DNA from: Hyphomicrobiales bacterium
GTDB taxonomy: Bacteria > Pseudomonadota > Alphaproteobacteria > Rhizobiales > Rhizobiaceae
Direction of reading: 5' to 3'
Assembly (NCBI GenBank): GCA_017305935.1
Contig: JAFKJU010000023.1
Coordinates: forward strand, 1-64,000
DNA: 64,000 nucleotides
Part shown: piece by piece, positions 36,698 through 45,326 of the stretch
Layout of the letters: each line of letters starts with the position of its first letter
How positions within the stretch are numbered: the stretch's first letter is position 1
Notes under the pieces: generated by a model
Told to the model about the DNA's origin: nothing
Seen by the model: only the letters and a program-made list of their open reading frames with translations
The model's database searches: none
Program-made: the position numbers and the translations under genes

Positions 36698-37474
36698 ATG
36701 AAGAAAATCATGCTGGGCATGATCGCGGGCGCCGTGCTCGCGATGACCGGAACCGCCCATGCCGAAAAGACCCGTGTCGGCTTTGCGCCGGAGCCTTATC
36801 CGCCGTTCTGGGTAGCGGATGCCAACGGCAACTGGACGGGCTGGGAGGTCGAGATGATCGATGCGGTCTGTGCCGAAGCCAAGCTCGACTGCGAACGCGT
36901 TCCCGTCGCATGGGAAGGGATCATTCCCGCCCTTCTCGGCGGCAAGATCGACATGATCATGAACTCGATGCGCATCAACGACGAACGCCGCAAGGTCATC
37001 GATTTCTCCGACAAGTATTACGAGGTGCCGACCGTGGTCGTGGCCGCCAAGTCCGCCACGATCGACACGACGCCCGAGAGCATGGACGGCAAGGTCATCG
37101 GCGTTCAGGTCTCGACCGGCCAGCAGGCCTATGCGGAAAAGAACTTCGCCGCACACGCCTCCGACATCCGCGGCTACAACACCCAGGACGAGGCCTACCA
37201 GGATCTCGCCGCCGGCCGCATCGACGTCGTCATCGACGGCGTGGTCGCCATGAACGAGTTCCTCAAGTCGCCATCCGGCGCCTGCTGCGAATCCAAGGGC
37301 GTGCTCAAGCGCGATCCGTCGACGCTTGGCGAGGGTTATGGCGTCGGCCTGCGCAAGGACGATGCCGCGCTCAAGGCGAAGATCAACGCCGCGATTGCCG
37401 CGATCCGCAAGAACGGAACCTACGACGCCATCACCAAGAAGTATTTCGACTTCGACATCTACGGTGGCGACTGA
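36698..37474 (+). CDS. amino-acid-type ABC substrate-binding protein
   Basis: This 258-residue periplasmic protein has a Sec signal (MLGMIAGAVLAMTGTAHA). The mature start TRVGFAPEPYPPFWVADANG and the segment WEGIIPALLGGKIDMIMNSM are typical of type II HisJ/ArgT-like binding proteins. The Cys pair in GACCESKG, near residue 190, replaces the position where opine and basic amino acid binders vary. The ligand probably is a polar amino acid or opine-like compound. Confidence 0.9.
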   Translation: MKKIMLGMIAGAVLAMTGTAHAEKTRVGFAPEPYPPFWVADANGNWTGWEVEMIDAVCAEAKLDCERVPVAWEGIIPALLGGKIDMIMNSMRINDERRKVIDFSDKYYEVPTVVVAAKSATIDTTPESMDGKVIGVQVSTGQQAYAEKNFAAHASDIRGYNTQDEAYQDLAAGRIDVVIDGVVAMNEFLKSPSGACCESKGVLKRDPSTLGEGYGVGLRKDDAALKAKINAAIAAIRKNGTYDAITKKYFDFDIYGGD

Positions 37475-37605
37475 GAGCTGCGCCGGGGGTTCGATGCCTT
37501 GGGGCCTGATGCTGGAGAACGACGATTAACGAACTGTTCGACACGATCTGGTCTCCCGCCGCCGCCAGCATCGAGCTGCTGACGGCGGGAGGGTGGGCGA
37601 GCGCC

Positions 37606-38262
37606 ATGCTCGTCGGACTCATGCGCTCCCTGACCATCGCCTTCGGCGCCTTTGCCCTCGGACTGGTCATCGGCGTCGCCGGCGCGCTGGGCAAGCTCGG
37701 TGGCGGCGGCGCGACGCGGCAGGCCCTCGACCTTTATACGACGATCGTGCGGTCGGTGCCGGAACTGGTGCTGATCCTCATCGTCTATTTCGCCGGCGCC
37801 GATCTGATCAACGGCGTGCTCACCGCCTTCGGCCAGGAGAAGATCGATTTCAACGGGGCGGTCGCCGGGATCGTCGTGCTGGCCGTCGTGCAAGGGGCCT
37901 ATTCCACCGAGGTAATCCGCGGCGCAATCCTTTCCATTCCCTACGGCCAGATCGAAGCGGCCCATGCCTACGGCATGTCGCCGTGGCTGACGCTGCGGCG
38001 CGTCACGCTGCCGGCGCTGCTGCCCTTCGCCCTGCCGGGGCTCTCGAACCTCTGGCTGATCGCGATGAAGGATACGGCATTGCTCGCGGTGCTCGGCTTC
38101 GGCGAGCTGACACAGGTCACCCGTCAGGCGGCGGGCACCACGAAGGCTTATTTCACCTTCTTCATCGCCGCCGGCGGCATGTATCTGCTGGCGACGATGC
38201 TCTCCAATCTCCTCTCCCGCCGGCTGGAAGCCTGGGCGACGAAGGGCGTGGCGCATGTCTAG
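37606..38262 (+). CDS. amino-acid-type ABC permease (HisQ-like); true start possibly upstream at a non-standard codon
   Basis: This membrane subunit has 218 residues from the first ATG. The EAA loop is in GQIEAAHAYGMSPWLTLRRV. The reading frame stays open upstream to 37507 and codes LLTAGGWASAM directly before this ATG, which resembles the conserved N-terminus of HisQ-type permeases. No ATG, GTG or TTG exists there, but an ATT at 37525 is preceded by GGAG at 7-nt spacing. I give the ATG as the conservative start; the real N-terminus is probably longer. Confidence 0.85.
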   Translation: MLVGLMRSLTIAFGAFALGLVIGVAGALGKLGGGGATRQALDLYTTIVRSVPELVLILIVYFAGADLINGVLTAFGQEKIDFNGAVAGIVVLAVVQGAYSTEVIRGAILSIPYGQIEAAHAYGMSPWLTLRRVTLPALLPFALPGLSNLWLIAMKDTALLAVLGFGELTQVTRQAAGTTKAYFTFFIAAGGMYLLATMLSNLLSRRLEAWATKGVAHV

Positions 38263-39085
38263 CGGATCAAATGGAATGGTCCATCGCGAGAAAGTCGCCG
38301 CCGGGCGCCTTCGCATGGATACGGGCACGCTGACGCCCATCGTGGCGGCCGCCGTTCTCGCCATCTATGCCGCGCTGCGGATGCGCTGGGATTGGCTCGG
38401 CGATTATTATCCGCTTCTCGTGCGCGGGCTGGGCATGACGGTGCTGCTGGTGGTCGTCACCAGTTCGCTCGGCATGCTCCTGGCGATCCCCATCGGCCTC
38501 GTGCAGGTGGTCGGCCCGAAATGGCTGGCGCTGCCGGCGCGCGCATTTTGCACCGTGATCCGTGGAACTCCGCTGCTGCTCCAGCTCTGGCTGCTCTATT
38601 ACGGCCTTGGATCGCTGTTCCCACAGTTTCCCTGGATTCGCGAATCCGGACTGTGGCCGATCCTCAGGCAGGCGTGGCCCTATGCATTGCTCGGGCTGAC
38701 ACTATCCTACGCGGCCTATGAGGGCGAGGTTTTCCGCGGCGCCTTCAAGGGCGTGCCCAAGGGCCAGCTCGACGCCGCGCGGGCCTATGGCATGTCCGGC
38801 TTCCTGACGTTCCGGCGCATATGGCTGCCGCAGGCCTTCCGCCGGGCGATGCCGACGCTGGCCGGAGAAACGATCCTCCAGCTTAAGGCCACGCCGCTGG
38901 TGGCGACGATCACGGTGGTCGATGTCTATTCGGTGGCCGCACAGGTTCGCCAGCAAACCTATCTGACATACGAGCCACTTCTCCTCATCTGCGCGATCTA
39001 CATCGTCTTGGCGGTGGTGATCACCAGGGTCTTCACCCGTCTTTCCGGGAAAAGCCGGGACAACACTGCATTCCGCAAAACCTGA
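38255..39085 (+). CDS. amino-acid-type ABC permease (HisM-like)
   Basis: This 276-residue inner-membrane protein has several hydrophobic segments, FCTVIRGTPLLLQLWLLYYG near the first third and the EAA loop GQLDAARAYGMSGFLTFRRI. It starts within the end of the HisQ-like gene (8-bp overlap), so the two subunits are translationally coupled and form the membrane pair. Confidence 0.9.
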   Translation: MSSGSNGMVHREKVAAGRLRMDTGTLTPIVAAAVLAIYAALRMRWDWLGDYYPLLVRGLGMTVLLVVVTSSLGMLLAIPIGLVQVVGPKWLALPARAFCTVIRGTPLLLQLWLLYYGLGSLFPQFPWIRESGLWPILRQAWPYALLGLTLSYAAYEGEVFRGAFKGVPKGQLDAARAYGMSGFLTFRRIWLPQAFRRAMPTLAGETILQLKATPLVATITVVDVYSVAAQVRQQTYLTYEPLLLICAIYIVLAVVITRVFTRLSGKSRDNTAFRKT

Positions 39086-39104
39086 CGGCAAAAGAGCACG
39101 CATC

Positions 39105-39884
39105 ATGTCACTTACTCTGGGCAAAAGCCTGAAAGCGCGACTTCGCAGCGAAAAGCCGGTCTTCGGCGCTTGGGTGGGAATTCCCCATCCCATCGTCATC
39201 GAACTGATGGCGCGGGCGCAGTTCGGCTTCCTCCTCCTCGACGGCGAGCATTCTCCAATCGACGTGAACGCGCTCGGGGGCCTTCTGCCGGCAACCGAAC
39301 TGCACGGCGCGCCGACGATCTTCCGCACGCGGTCGAAATCGGCCGGTGACATCAAGGCCGCGCTCGATGCGGGCGTATCCGGCATCATGGTGCCGATGAT
39401 CGAAACCGCTGAGGAAGCCGCGTCGATCGTTGCCCATTGCCGCTATGCACCGGCGGGCGCGCGTGGCATCGGCCCCTGGCGGGCCTCGGGTTATTACGAG
39501 GATTTCGACGCCTATCTTGCGGGCGCCAACGACGCGACGACGCTGATCCTGCAGCTCGAAAGCGTCAAGGGACTTGCCAATCTGGAGGCGATCCTGGCCG
39601 TGGAAGGGTTCGACGTCCTGTTCGTCGGTCCGGCCGATCTCGCCAGCTCGCTGGGGCTGCCGATCGGCCGGTTCGATGGCGAACTGCGTAAGGTGTTGCG
39701 CCGTGTCGCCGAAGCGGCGCGGCGGGCGGGCAAGCTGGCGGCCATCGATGCGCCGAACACGTCCCTCATTCACGATCTGATCGATATGGGTTATTCGCTC
39801 TTCACCATCGGTTCCGACACGGGCTTCGTCCAGGCATCGGGGCGCAGCCTGGTCAGCGAGCTGGCCGTCATCGCGGAAAGGTAA
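39105..39884 (+). CDS. HpcH/HpaI aldolase family protein
   Basis: This 259-residue metal-dependent class II aldolase cleaves 4-hydroxy-2-oxo acids to pyruvate or a related oxo acid plus an aldehyde. Family marks in order are LLLDGEHSPID, MVPMIETAEEA (metal-binding Glu), GARGIGPWRASGY and LFVGPADLASSLG. It follows the importer by 19 bp and precedes two 2-hydroxy-acid oxidases, so a hydroxy acid is probably oxidised to the 2-oxo acid and then cleaved. Confidence 0.9.
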   Translation: MSLTLGKSLKARLRSEKPVFGAWVGIPHPIVIELMARAQFGFLLLDGEHSPIDVNALGGLLPATELHGAPTIFRTRSKSAGDIKAALDAGVSGIMVPMIETAEEAASIVAHCRYAPAGARGIGPWRASGYYEDFDAYLAGANDATTLILQLESVKGLANLEAILAVEGFDVLFVGPADLASSLGLPIGRFDGELRKVLRRVAEAARRAGKLAAIDAPNTSLIHDLIDMGYSLFTIGSDTGFVQASGRSLVSELAVIAER

Positions 39885-39888
39885 GCAT

Positions 39889-41262
39889 ATGGTCGATCTC
39901 GATGACATCAGGCAACTCGTGGGCGCGCGCAACGTCGTGGACGGGCCGGCGCTGCGCCAGCGACCGCAGGACTTCTGGATTCATGCGCCGACCGAGGCGC
40001 TGGGACTGGCACGGCCGGCGGACGTGCAGGAACTCTCCGCCCTGCTCGGGCTCTGCCATGCGCAAGGTCAGGCCGTCATCGTCGAGGGTGGGCGCACCAA
40101 TCTCGTGAGCGCGACGCAATCGACGGCCGAAACGCTGCTGATCTCGCTCGACCGCCTCGACGACATCGACGCGCCGGACCGGCAGGCAATGACCGTCGAG
40201 GTCGGCGCCGGCGCGATCGTCGAGACGATCCAGCAGCGCTGCGTCGCCGACGGCCTTCGTTTCGGCCTCGATTTCGGGGCAAGGGGCAGCGCCACGCTGG
40301 GCGGGGCGCTCTCCACCAATGCCGGCGGCTTCCAGGCGCTGCGCTACGGGGTGGCGCGCGACCAGGTTCTCGGCCTCGAATGCGTGCTGGCGGACGGCAC
40401 CGTGCTCAGCCATCTCACGCCCTTCGTCAAGGACAATACCGGCTACGACCTGAAGCATCTGTTCATCGGCTCGGAGGGAACGCTCGGTGTCATCACGCGG
40501 GCCGTGCTCAAGCTGCATCCCGCGCCACAATCGGTCAACACCGCCCTGCTCGCCTTCGGGAGTTTTGACGCGGTCGCGGAAACGCTCGGCCTGATGGGGC
40601 GCGATCTGCACGGCACGCTGTCCTCCTTCGAGATCATGTGGGCCGAGTTCTTCCATTTCAACGTCGATGCGCTCCTGAACGGGCGCTCGCCGATCACAGG
40701 CCGCTTTCCCTATTACGTCCTGTGCGAATCGGAAGGCTTCGAGGCCGACGTGGACGCAGCACTCTTCGAGAGCGTCGTCGGCCGGGCCATCGAGAAAGGG
40801 CTGGTCGCCGATGCGGTCATCGCATCTTCCTCGCGCCAGCGGCAGGAACTGTGGAAGATTCGCGAGGATTTCGAAGCCGAGATGCGCCTGTTCACGACGA
40901 TGATCGATTTCGATGTGTCGCTCCCGCTCGGCCGCATGGAGGCTTTCGTCGATGACGTCGCGCGCTGCCTGAACGAGGACGCACCCGATAATCTCGGCCT
41001 TCATGTGCTCGGGCATCTTGGCGACGGCAACCTGCATGTCACGACCGGCCTTCCCACGCCGGAAGGCAAGAGCGAGGTCCGCCGGCTGGTCTACGGACTG
41101 ATTTCCCACTATGGCGGATCGATCTCAGCCGAACACGGCGTCGGCCTCGCCAAGCGCGACTATCTGCACCATTCCCGGACGGCGGCGGAGGTCGCCACCA
41201 TGCGGCTGCTGAAGAATGCGCTCGACCCGAAGGGCATCCTCAATCCCGGCAAGGTCATCTGA
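39889..41262 (+). CDS. FAD-linked D-2-hydroxy acid dehydrogenase (GlcD/D-lactate dehydrogenase-like)
   Basis: This 457-residue VAO/FAD_binding_4 protein has VEGGRTNLV, ARGSATLGGALSTNAGG and FIGSEGTLGVIT for FAD. The C-terminal metal-binding segments HVLGHLGDGNLHV and ISAEHGVGLAKRDYL are present. It oxidises a D-2-hydroxy acid to the 2-oxo acid, with electrons to the respiratory chain or another carrier. It lies 4 bp after the aldolase gene and forms a pair with the L-2-hydroxy acid oxidase that follows. Confidence 0.88.
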   Translation: MVDLDDIRQLVGARNVVDGPALRQRPQDFWIHAPTEALGLARPADVQELSALLGLCHAQGQAVIVEGGRTNLVSATQSTAETLLISLDRLDDIDAPDRQAMTVEVGAGAIVETIQQRCVADGLRFGLDFGARGSATLGGALSTNAGGFQALRYGVARDQVLGLECVLADGTVLSHLTPFVKDNTGYDLKHLFIGSEGTLGVITRAVLKLHPAPQSVNTALLAFGSFDAVAETLGLMGRDLHGTLSSFEIMWAEFFHFNVDALLNGRSPITGRFPYYVLCESEGFEADVDAALFESVVGRAIEKGLVADAVIASSSRQRQELWKIREDFEAEMRLFTTMIDFDVSLPLGRMEAFVDDVARCLNEDAPDNLGLHVLGHLGDGNLHVTTGLPTPEGKSEVRRLVYGLISHYGGSISAEHGVGLAKRDYLHHSRTAAEVATMRLLKNALDPKGILNPGKVI

Positions 41263-41312
41263 CTTGCCGTCACAGCCATGAAGGCTCCGATTTCCAACCC
41301 GACTGGAAGACG

Positions 41313-42497
41313 ATGTTCAAGCCGCCCCTCGACAAGATCGTGAATACCGACGACCTGGAGCGTTCGGCCAGACGCTATCTCCCAAGGATGCTCTACGACT
41401 GGATCGCCGGCGGGGCGGGCGACGAAAGCGGCCTGCGCGAGAATAGCGAAACCTTCCGGCGCTTCCGCTTCCTGCCGCGCTATCTGCGTGACGTCAGCGC
41501 CTGTTCGATTTCCAGGCGCGTGCTCGACCGCGCGTTCTCCGGGCCGCTGGGGATTGCCCCGATGGGCTATGCGGGCCTGTTCCGGCCGCAGGCGGAGCTG
41601 TTCTTCGCGCGGACGGCGAAGCGACATGACGTGCCCTATATCATGTCCGGCGTCAGCGTCGCCTCGATGGAGGCCGCCGCCGAGATCGCCGGCGCGAACC
41701 TCTGGTACCAGCTTTATACGACTGCCGACGACGCCATCAACGCTGACATGATCCGGCGTGCCGAGGCTTGCGGCTGCGGCGCGCTGGTGATCACGGTGGA
41801 CATTCCCGTGGCGGCCAAGCGCGAGCGCGACATCCGCAACGGCATCGACATTCCGCCAAAACTCTCCGCACGGACCATCCTCGACGGCCTGCTTCATCCG
41901 GGCTGGACGCTGCGCTATCTTCGCACGGGCGGCCTGCCGGTGATGGAGAACTGGGCGCCCTATCTGCCCAAGGGCTCTTCCGGGCTCGATGTCGCGAAAT
42001 TCTCGATCGGGCACGGCTATGCGCTACAGACCTGGGACCACCTCCGGCGGTTCCGCCAGCTCTGGCCGGGCGCGCTCGTCGTCAAGGGCATCCTGCATCC
42101 GGAGGACGCGCGCCTTGTGCGCGAGGAAGGAGCGGACGCGATCATCGTCTCCAACCATGGCGGTCGGCAGTTCGATCGCGCGGCACGGTCCATCGATTGC
42201 CTGCCGGCGATCCGAGCGGACGTTGGACCGGATTTTCCGGTGATGTTCGATGGCGGGGTTCGCCGGGGATCGGATATCCTCGCGCTGCTGTGCCTTGGGG
42301 TCGACTATGTCTTCGCCGGTCGGCCCTTCCTCTACGGCGCCGCCGGCCTCGGACAAGACGGCGTCGACCGGGCGATGGAGATATTCAACGACGAACTCTC
42401 TGGCCTGATGCGGCAGATCGGATGCTTCGACCTGGATAGCCCCAGTCTGGAAGCCGTCATGATCGACAGCTTCGAACAGACCAAACGCCATCCTTGA
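41313..42497 (+). CDS. FMN-dependent alpha-hydroxy acid dehydrogenase (LldD-like)
   Basis: This 394-residue TIM-barrel flavoprotein of the lactate dehydrogenase/glycolate oxidase family has MLYDWIAGGAGDE at the N-terminus and the catalytic His motif VSNHGGRQFD. The FMN-phosphate segment FDGGVRRGSDIL precedes FAGRPFLYG. It oxidises an L-2-hydroxy acid. The operon thus has enzymes for both hydroxy-acid enantiomers plus an aldolase. It is the last gene, convergent with the kinase gene; the 154 bp between hold no recognised gene. Confidence 0.9.
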   Translation: MFKPPLDKIVNTDDLERSARRYLPRMLYDWIAGGAGDESGLRENSETFRRFRFLPRYLRDVSACSISRRVLDRAFSGPLGIAPMGYAGLFRPQAELFFARTAKRHDVPYIMSGVSVASMEAAAEIAGANLWYQLYTTADDAINADMIRRAEACGCGALVITVDIPVAAKRERDIRNGIDIPPKLSARTILDGLLHPGWTLRYLRTGGLPVMENWAPYLPKGSSGLDVAKFSIGHGYALQTWDHLRRFRQLWPGALVVKGILHPEDARLVREEGADAIIVSNHGGRQFDRAARSIDCLPAIRADVGPDFPVMFDGGVRRGSDILALLCLGVDYVFAGRPFLYGAAGLGQDGVDRAMEIFNDELSGLMRQIGCFDLDSPSLEAVMIDSFEQTKRHP

Positions 42498-42651
42498 GGA
42501 ATGACATGAAACAAGACCGAAAGCCTCACATTGGGCTTGTCGCACATTTTCCTGGCTGTCGCCGGAGAGGCAATGGATCTTTCGGATCAATCTTCATCCT
42601 GTTGCCGCCGGCCGGGGCTGCTCGCCTCACTCGCCACCGCCTGCCGAAGTG

Positions 42652-44058
42652 TCAGCGCCAGTTTTGCGCGCGCCGCAAGGCATCCTGGAAGCGGTGGCGG
42701 AGGTCCGGCGTGAAGGCTTGCGGTCGAAACAGCGTTGCCGGTTCGGTTTCAAGACTTAATGTTCGCCCAAGAGCCAGTGCAGCGAGCGAAGCAGCGCCGA
42801 AGGCGGTTCGCTCTGCAAAGCCGTCGACCCTGATCGTCTTGCCGAGGCAATTCGCCAGGAACTGCGCGAAATAGCGGTTGTTCGACAGGCCGCCGTCGAT
42901 GGAAAGCGTGTCTCCCATCGGGCAGATGTCTTCCATGGCCTCGATGACGTCGGCGGTCAGGAAAGCGATACCTTCCAGCAACGCCTGGCGCATGTCCGCC
43001 TTGCCCATATCCGGTTGCAGGCCGAGTAGGATGGGCGCGGCGCTCCTGTCCCAATGCGGGCAGCCGAGACCGGAAAACAGCGGCGCGAACACCAGCCCGC
43101 GCGCGATGGCCGATCGGTCCGGCACGACATCGAAATCCGCCAGTTTCTCGGCCAGCCCGGCCCGCAAGGCCCATTCCACCGCCGAGCCGGCATCCTGCAC
43201 GCCGCCGTCGATGGCATGGACGGGGCCGTTCCCGAGGTTCCAGGCGAACGTCGGCAATATCCCCTTGTCGAGGGCTCCGCGATGCAGCGTGCCGCCGGTG
43301 ACGGCGAGCGCGAAGGCGCCGGTGCCGAAGGTGATTTTCGCATCGCCGTTTCCCCGCGCGCCATGGCCGTAAAGGGCGGCCTGCTGATCGACGATGGCGG
43401 CGGCGACCGGGACGCCGCCGACGGCGCCGAAGCCGGCAATGTTGGTGCGTATCTCCGGCAGGCTTTCCGGCGGCACGCCGAACAGGGCGCAAAGCCGGCT
43501 GTCCCATTGCCCGGTCTCGATATTCATTAGCCCGGTGCGCGAGGCCGTGGCGCAATCGGTGGCGAAGGTGCCGGCGAGACGGTCGAGGAAGAAGGCATCC
43601 GTGGTGCCCATCCGCAGCCGGCCCCTGCCCGCCGCCTGTTTCACCGCCTCGTTTTCCCGCAGCAGCCAGCCGAGCTTGGAGGCGGAGAAATAGGGGTCGA
43701 GCGGCAGGGCGGCGAGATCGCGACTGAGCGCCGCCGCATCGGTCTGTGCCATCCGAGCAAGGTCTTCGGCGGTGCGCACATCTTGCCAGACGACGACCGG
43801 CGACAGCGGTTCGCCACTGCGGGCATCCCAGGCGAGGCAGCTCTCGCCCTGATTGTCGAGCGCGATGGCATCGACGTGGCCCGCGGCCTCAATCAGTGCG
43901 GCGATATTGGCGAGCAGTTCCGAGGCATCCTGCTCCACCCGGCCGGGCTGGGGGTGGCGGGTCCGGTGCTTGCGAGCGCCGACCGGCCTGTGCCGACCGT
44001 CCTCAAACAGGATGGCGCGGGTCGAGGTGGTGCCCTGATCGATGGCCAGAATGCGCAT
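42652..44058 (-). CDS. FGGY-family carbohydrate kinase (glycerol kinase-like)
   Basis: This 468-residue sugar/polyol kinase has the ATP-phosphate motif AIDQGTTSTRAILFE at the N-terminus, IVDQQAALYGHG in the middle, GCPHWDRSAAPILLGL and the C-terminal adenosine site around IDGGLSNNRYFAQFLAN. It is closest in style to GlpK. Its ATG shares one base with the stop of the preceding gene (TGATG). With two FAD oxidoreductases and a DeoR regulator it suggests phosphorylation then oxidation of a polyol, as in glycerol-3-phosphate use. Confidence 0.88.
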   Translation of the reverse strand: MRILAIDQGTTSTRAILFEDGRHRPVGARKHRTRHPQPGRVEQDASELLANIAALIEAAGHVDAIALDNQGESCLAWDARSGEPLSPVVVWQDVRTAEDLARMAQTDAAALSRDLAALPLDPYFSASKLGWLLRENEAVKQAAGRGRLRMGTTDAFFLDRLAGTFATDCATASRTGLMNIETGQWDSRLCALFGVPPESLPEIRTNIAGFGAVGGVPVAAAIVDQQAALYGHGARGNGDAKITFGTGAFALAVTGGTLHRGALDKGILPTFAWNLGNGPVHAIDGGVQDAGSAVEWALRAGLAEKLADFDVVPDRSAIARGLVFAPLFSGLGCPHWDRSAAPILLGLQPDMGKADMRQALLEGIAFLTADVIEAMEDICPMGDTLSIDGGLSNNRYFAQFLANCLGKTIRVDGFAERTAFGAASLAALALGRTLSLETEPATLFRPQAFTPDLRHRFQDALRRAQNWR

Positions 44059-45326
44059 CAGCTTTTTCCTTTCCCCACGGAAATAACGAGCGGCGCATCG
44101 CCTGATATTGGCAGTTGCGCGCGGGGGATGCGCACGCGCCGCTCCGGGCCGCTTGAAATGCGTGTGTTATACAGGCAGACGCCGGATTGCGTCACCGATA
44201 GTTCGCCGCAGATCCAGTCGCTCAGGCGCAGTTCGAGATGCGAAAAGCTTTTTTGGCCGCCAGCGGTTAGTTTTTGCGGATAGACATATTTGATCCCCTC
44301 ACCGGCATGGACGGCGATGGCACCCGTGTCCGCCGCCGCGCCGGCAAGGTCGGTGGCGATGACCTTGGCGACGCGCCGGCCCTCGGCCCAGCACCAGCCG
44401 GCCGTTTCGGCGCCGCGCAGGGCATTGCCGGCCGCATAGACGCCGGGCAGGCTGGTGCGGGCATGATCGTCGATCTCGGGGCCGCCGGTTCCGGGCGCGA
44501 TCCGCCCGCCGGAAAGCCGCAGCAAGGCGGCTTCAGGCGTGAAACGGCCGCTGAACAACACGCCGTCGCAGGCAATCTCGCGGACAGAGCCGTCGGTGAA
44601 ATTGCGGATTTTGACGCCCTCCACCTGCGATGCGCCGATGATATCGGCGATCTCCACGCCGCAATGGACGGGGATGCGCAGCAGCGGCGGCAGCCAGCGG
44701 AAGGGCCGGCGCGCGACGGGTTTCGGGCCGCTTTCGATCAGGGCGGCGACCGTGCCGCCGGCGCCGCGCATGGTCAGGATCGCCGACATGGCGACCAGTT
44801 CCGTGCCGACGATGACCGGGTTCCTGACCGGTCGCCGGTGCCGGAGATAGACCATGTCCTGCAAGGCGGCGGTGTTGATGATACCGCTCGGGCGACTTCC
44901 CGAGGCCAGCAGGCCGGCGCGGGTGGTTTCGCGCGCGCCGGTGGCGAGGAGCACGGCGCGCGCCCTGCAGCGATAGACGCCTTCGGGCGAGGCGATCAGC
45001 AGCGACGGCCCCGCCTCGACGGCGAGCACGGAATGGCGCAGCCGGATATGCGCGCCGGCGGCGAGCGCCGTTTCGGTCAGGCGGCGGCCATAGGCGCGAC
45101 CGCCCATGATCCGGGAAAATTCCCGCATGCCGAAGGGTGAATGGCCGCAATGGCGCGGCACGCCGCCGGTCTCCGTCTGCCGTTCGAGAAGCACGACGCG
45201 GCCGACGCCGAGCGCGGCCAGGCGGGCGGCGGCGGCCAGCCCCGTCGGCCCGCCGCCGACGATCAGCACATCGGCGGTTTCGGCCGGCGTCTCGACCACC
45301 GGCAGGAAGGCGGCCGGCGCGTTCAT
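44058..45326 (-). CDS. FAD/NAD(P)-binding oxidoreductase, second subunit type (HcnB/GlpB-like)
   Basis: This 422-residue pyridine-nucleotide-disulfide-type flavoprotein has FAD motif IVGGGPTGLAAAARLAALG near residue 20, an ATG(x)RE-type segment LLATGARETTRAG, and GVYAAGNALRGAE near residue 300. No redox-active CxxC is seen. The start at 45326 (MNAPAAFLPVVETPAE) overlaps the upstream stop by 4 bp; a longer in-frame extension is antisense noise. Such proteins pair with GlpA-like subunits that carry a BFD iron-sulfur domain, as does the neighbour at 45323. Confidence 0.82.
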   Translation of the reverse strand: MNAPAAFLPVVETPAETADVLIVGGGPTGLAAAARLAALGVGRVVLLERQTETGGVPRHCGHSPFGMREFSRIMGGRAYGRRLTETALAAGAHIRLRHSVLAVEAGPSLLIASPEGVYRCRARAVLLATGARETTRAGLLASGSRPSGIINTAALQDMVYLRHRRPVRNPVIVGTELVAMSAILTMRGAGGTVAALIESGPKPVARRPFRWLPPLLRIPVHCGVEIADIIGASQVEGVKIRNFTDGSVREIACDGVLFSGRFTPEAALLRLSGGRIAPGTGGPEIDDHARTSLPGVYAAGNALRGAETAGWCWAEGRRVAKVIATDLAGAAADTGAIAVHAGEGIKYVYPQKLTAGGQKSFSHLELRLSDWICGELSVTQSGVCLYNTRISSGPERRVRIPRAQLPISGDAPLVISVGKGKS

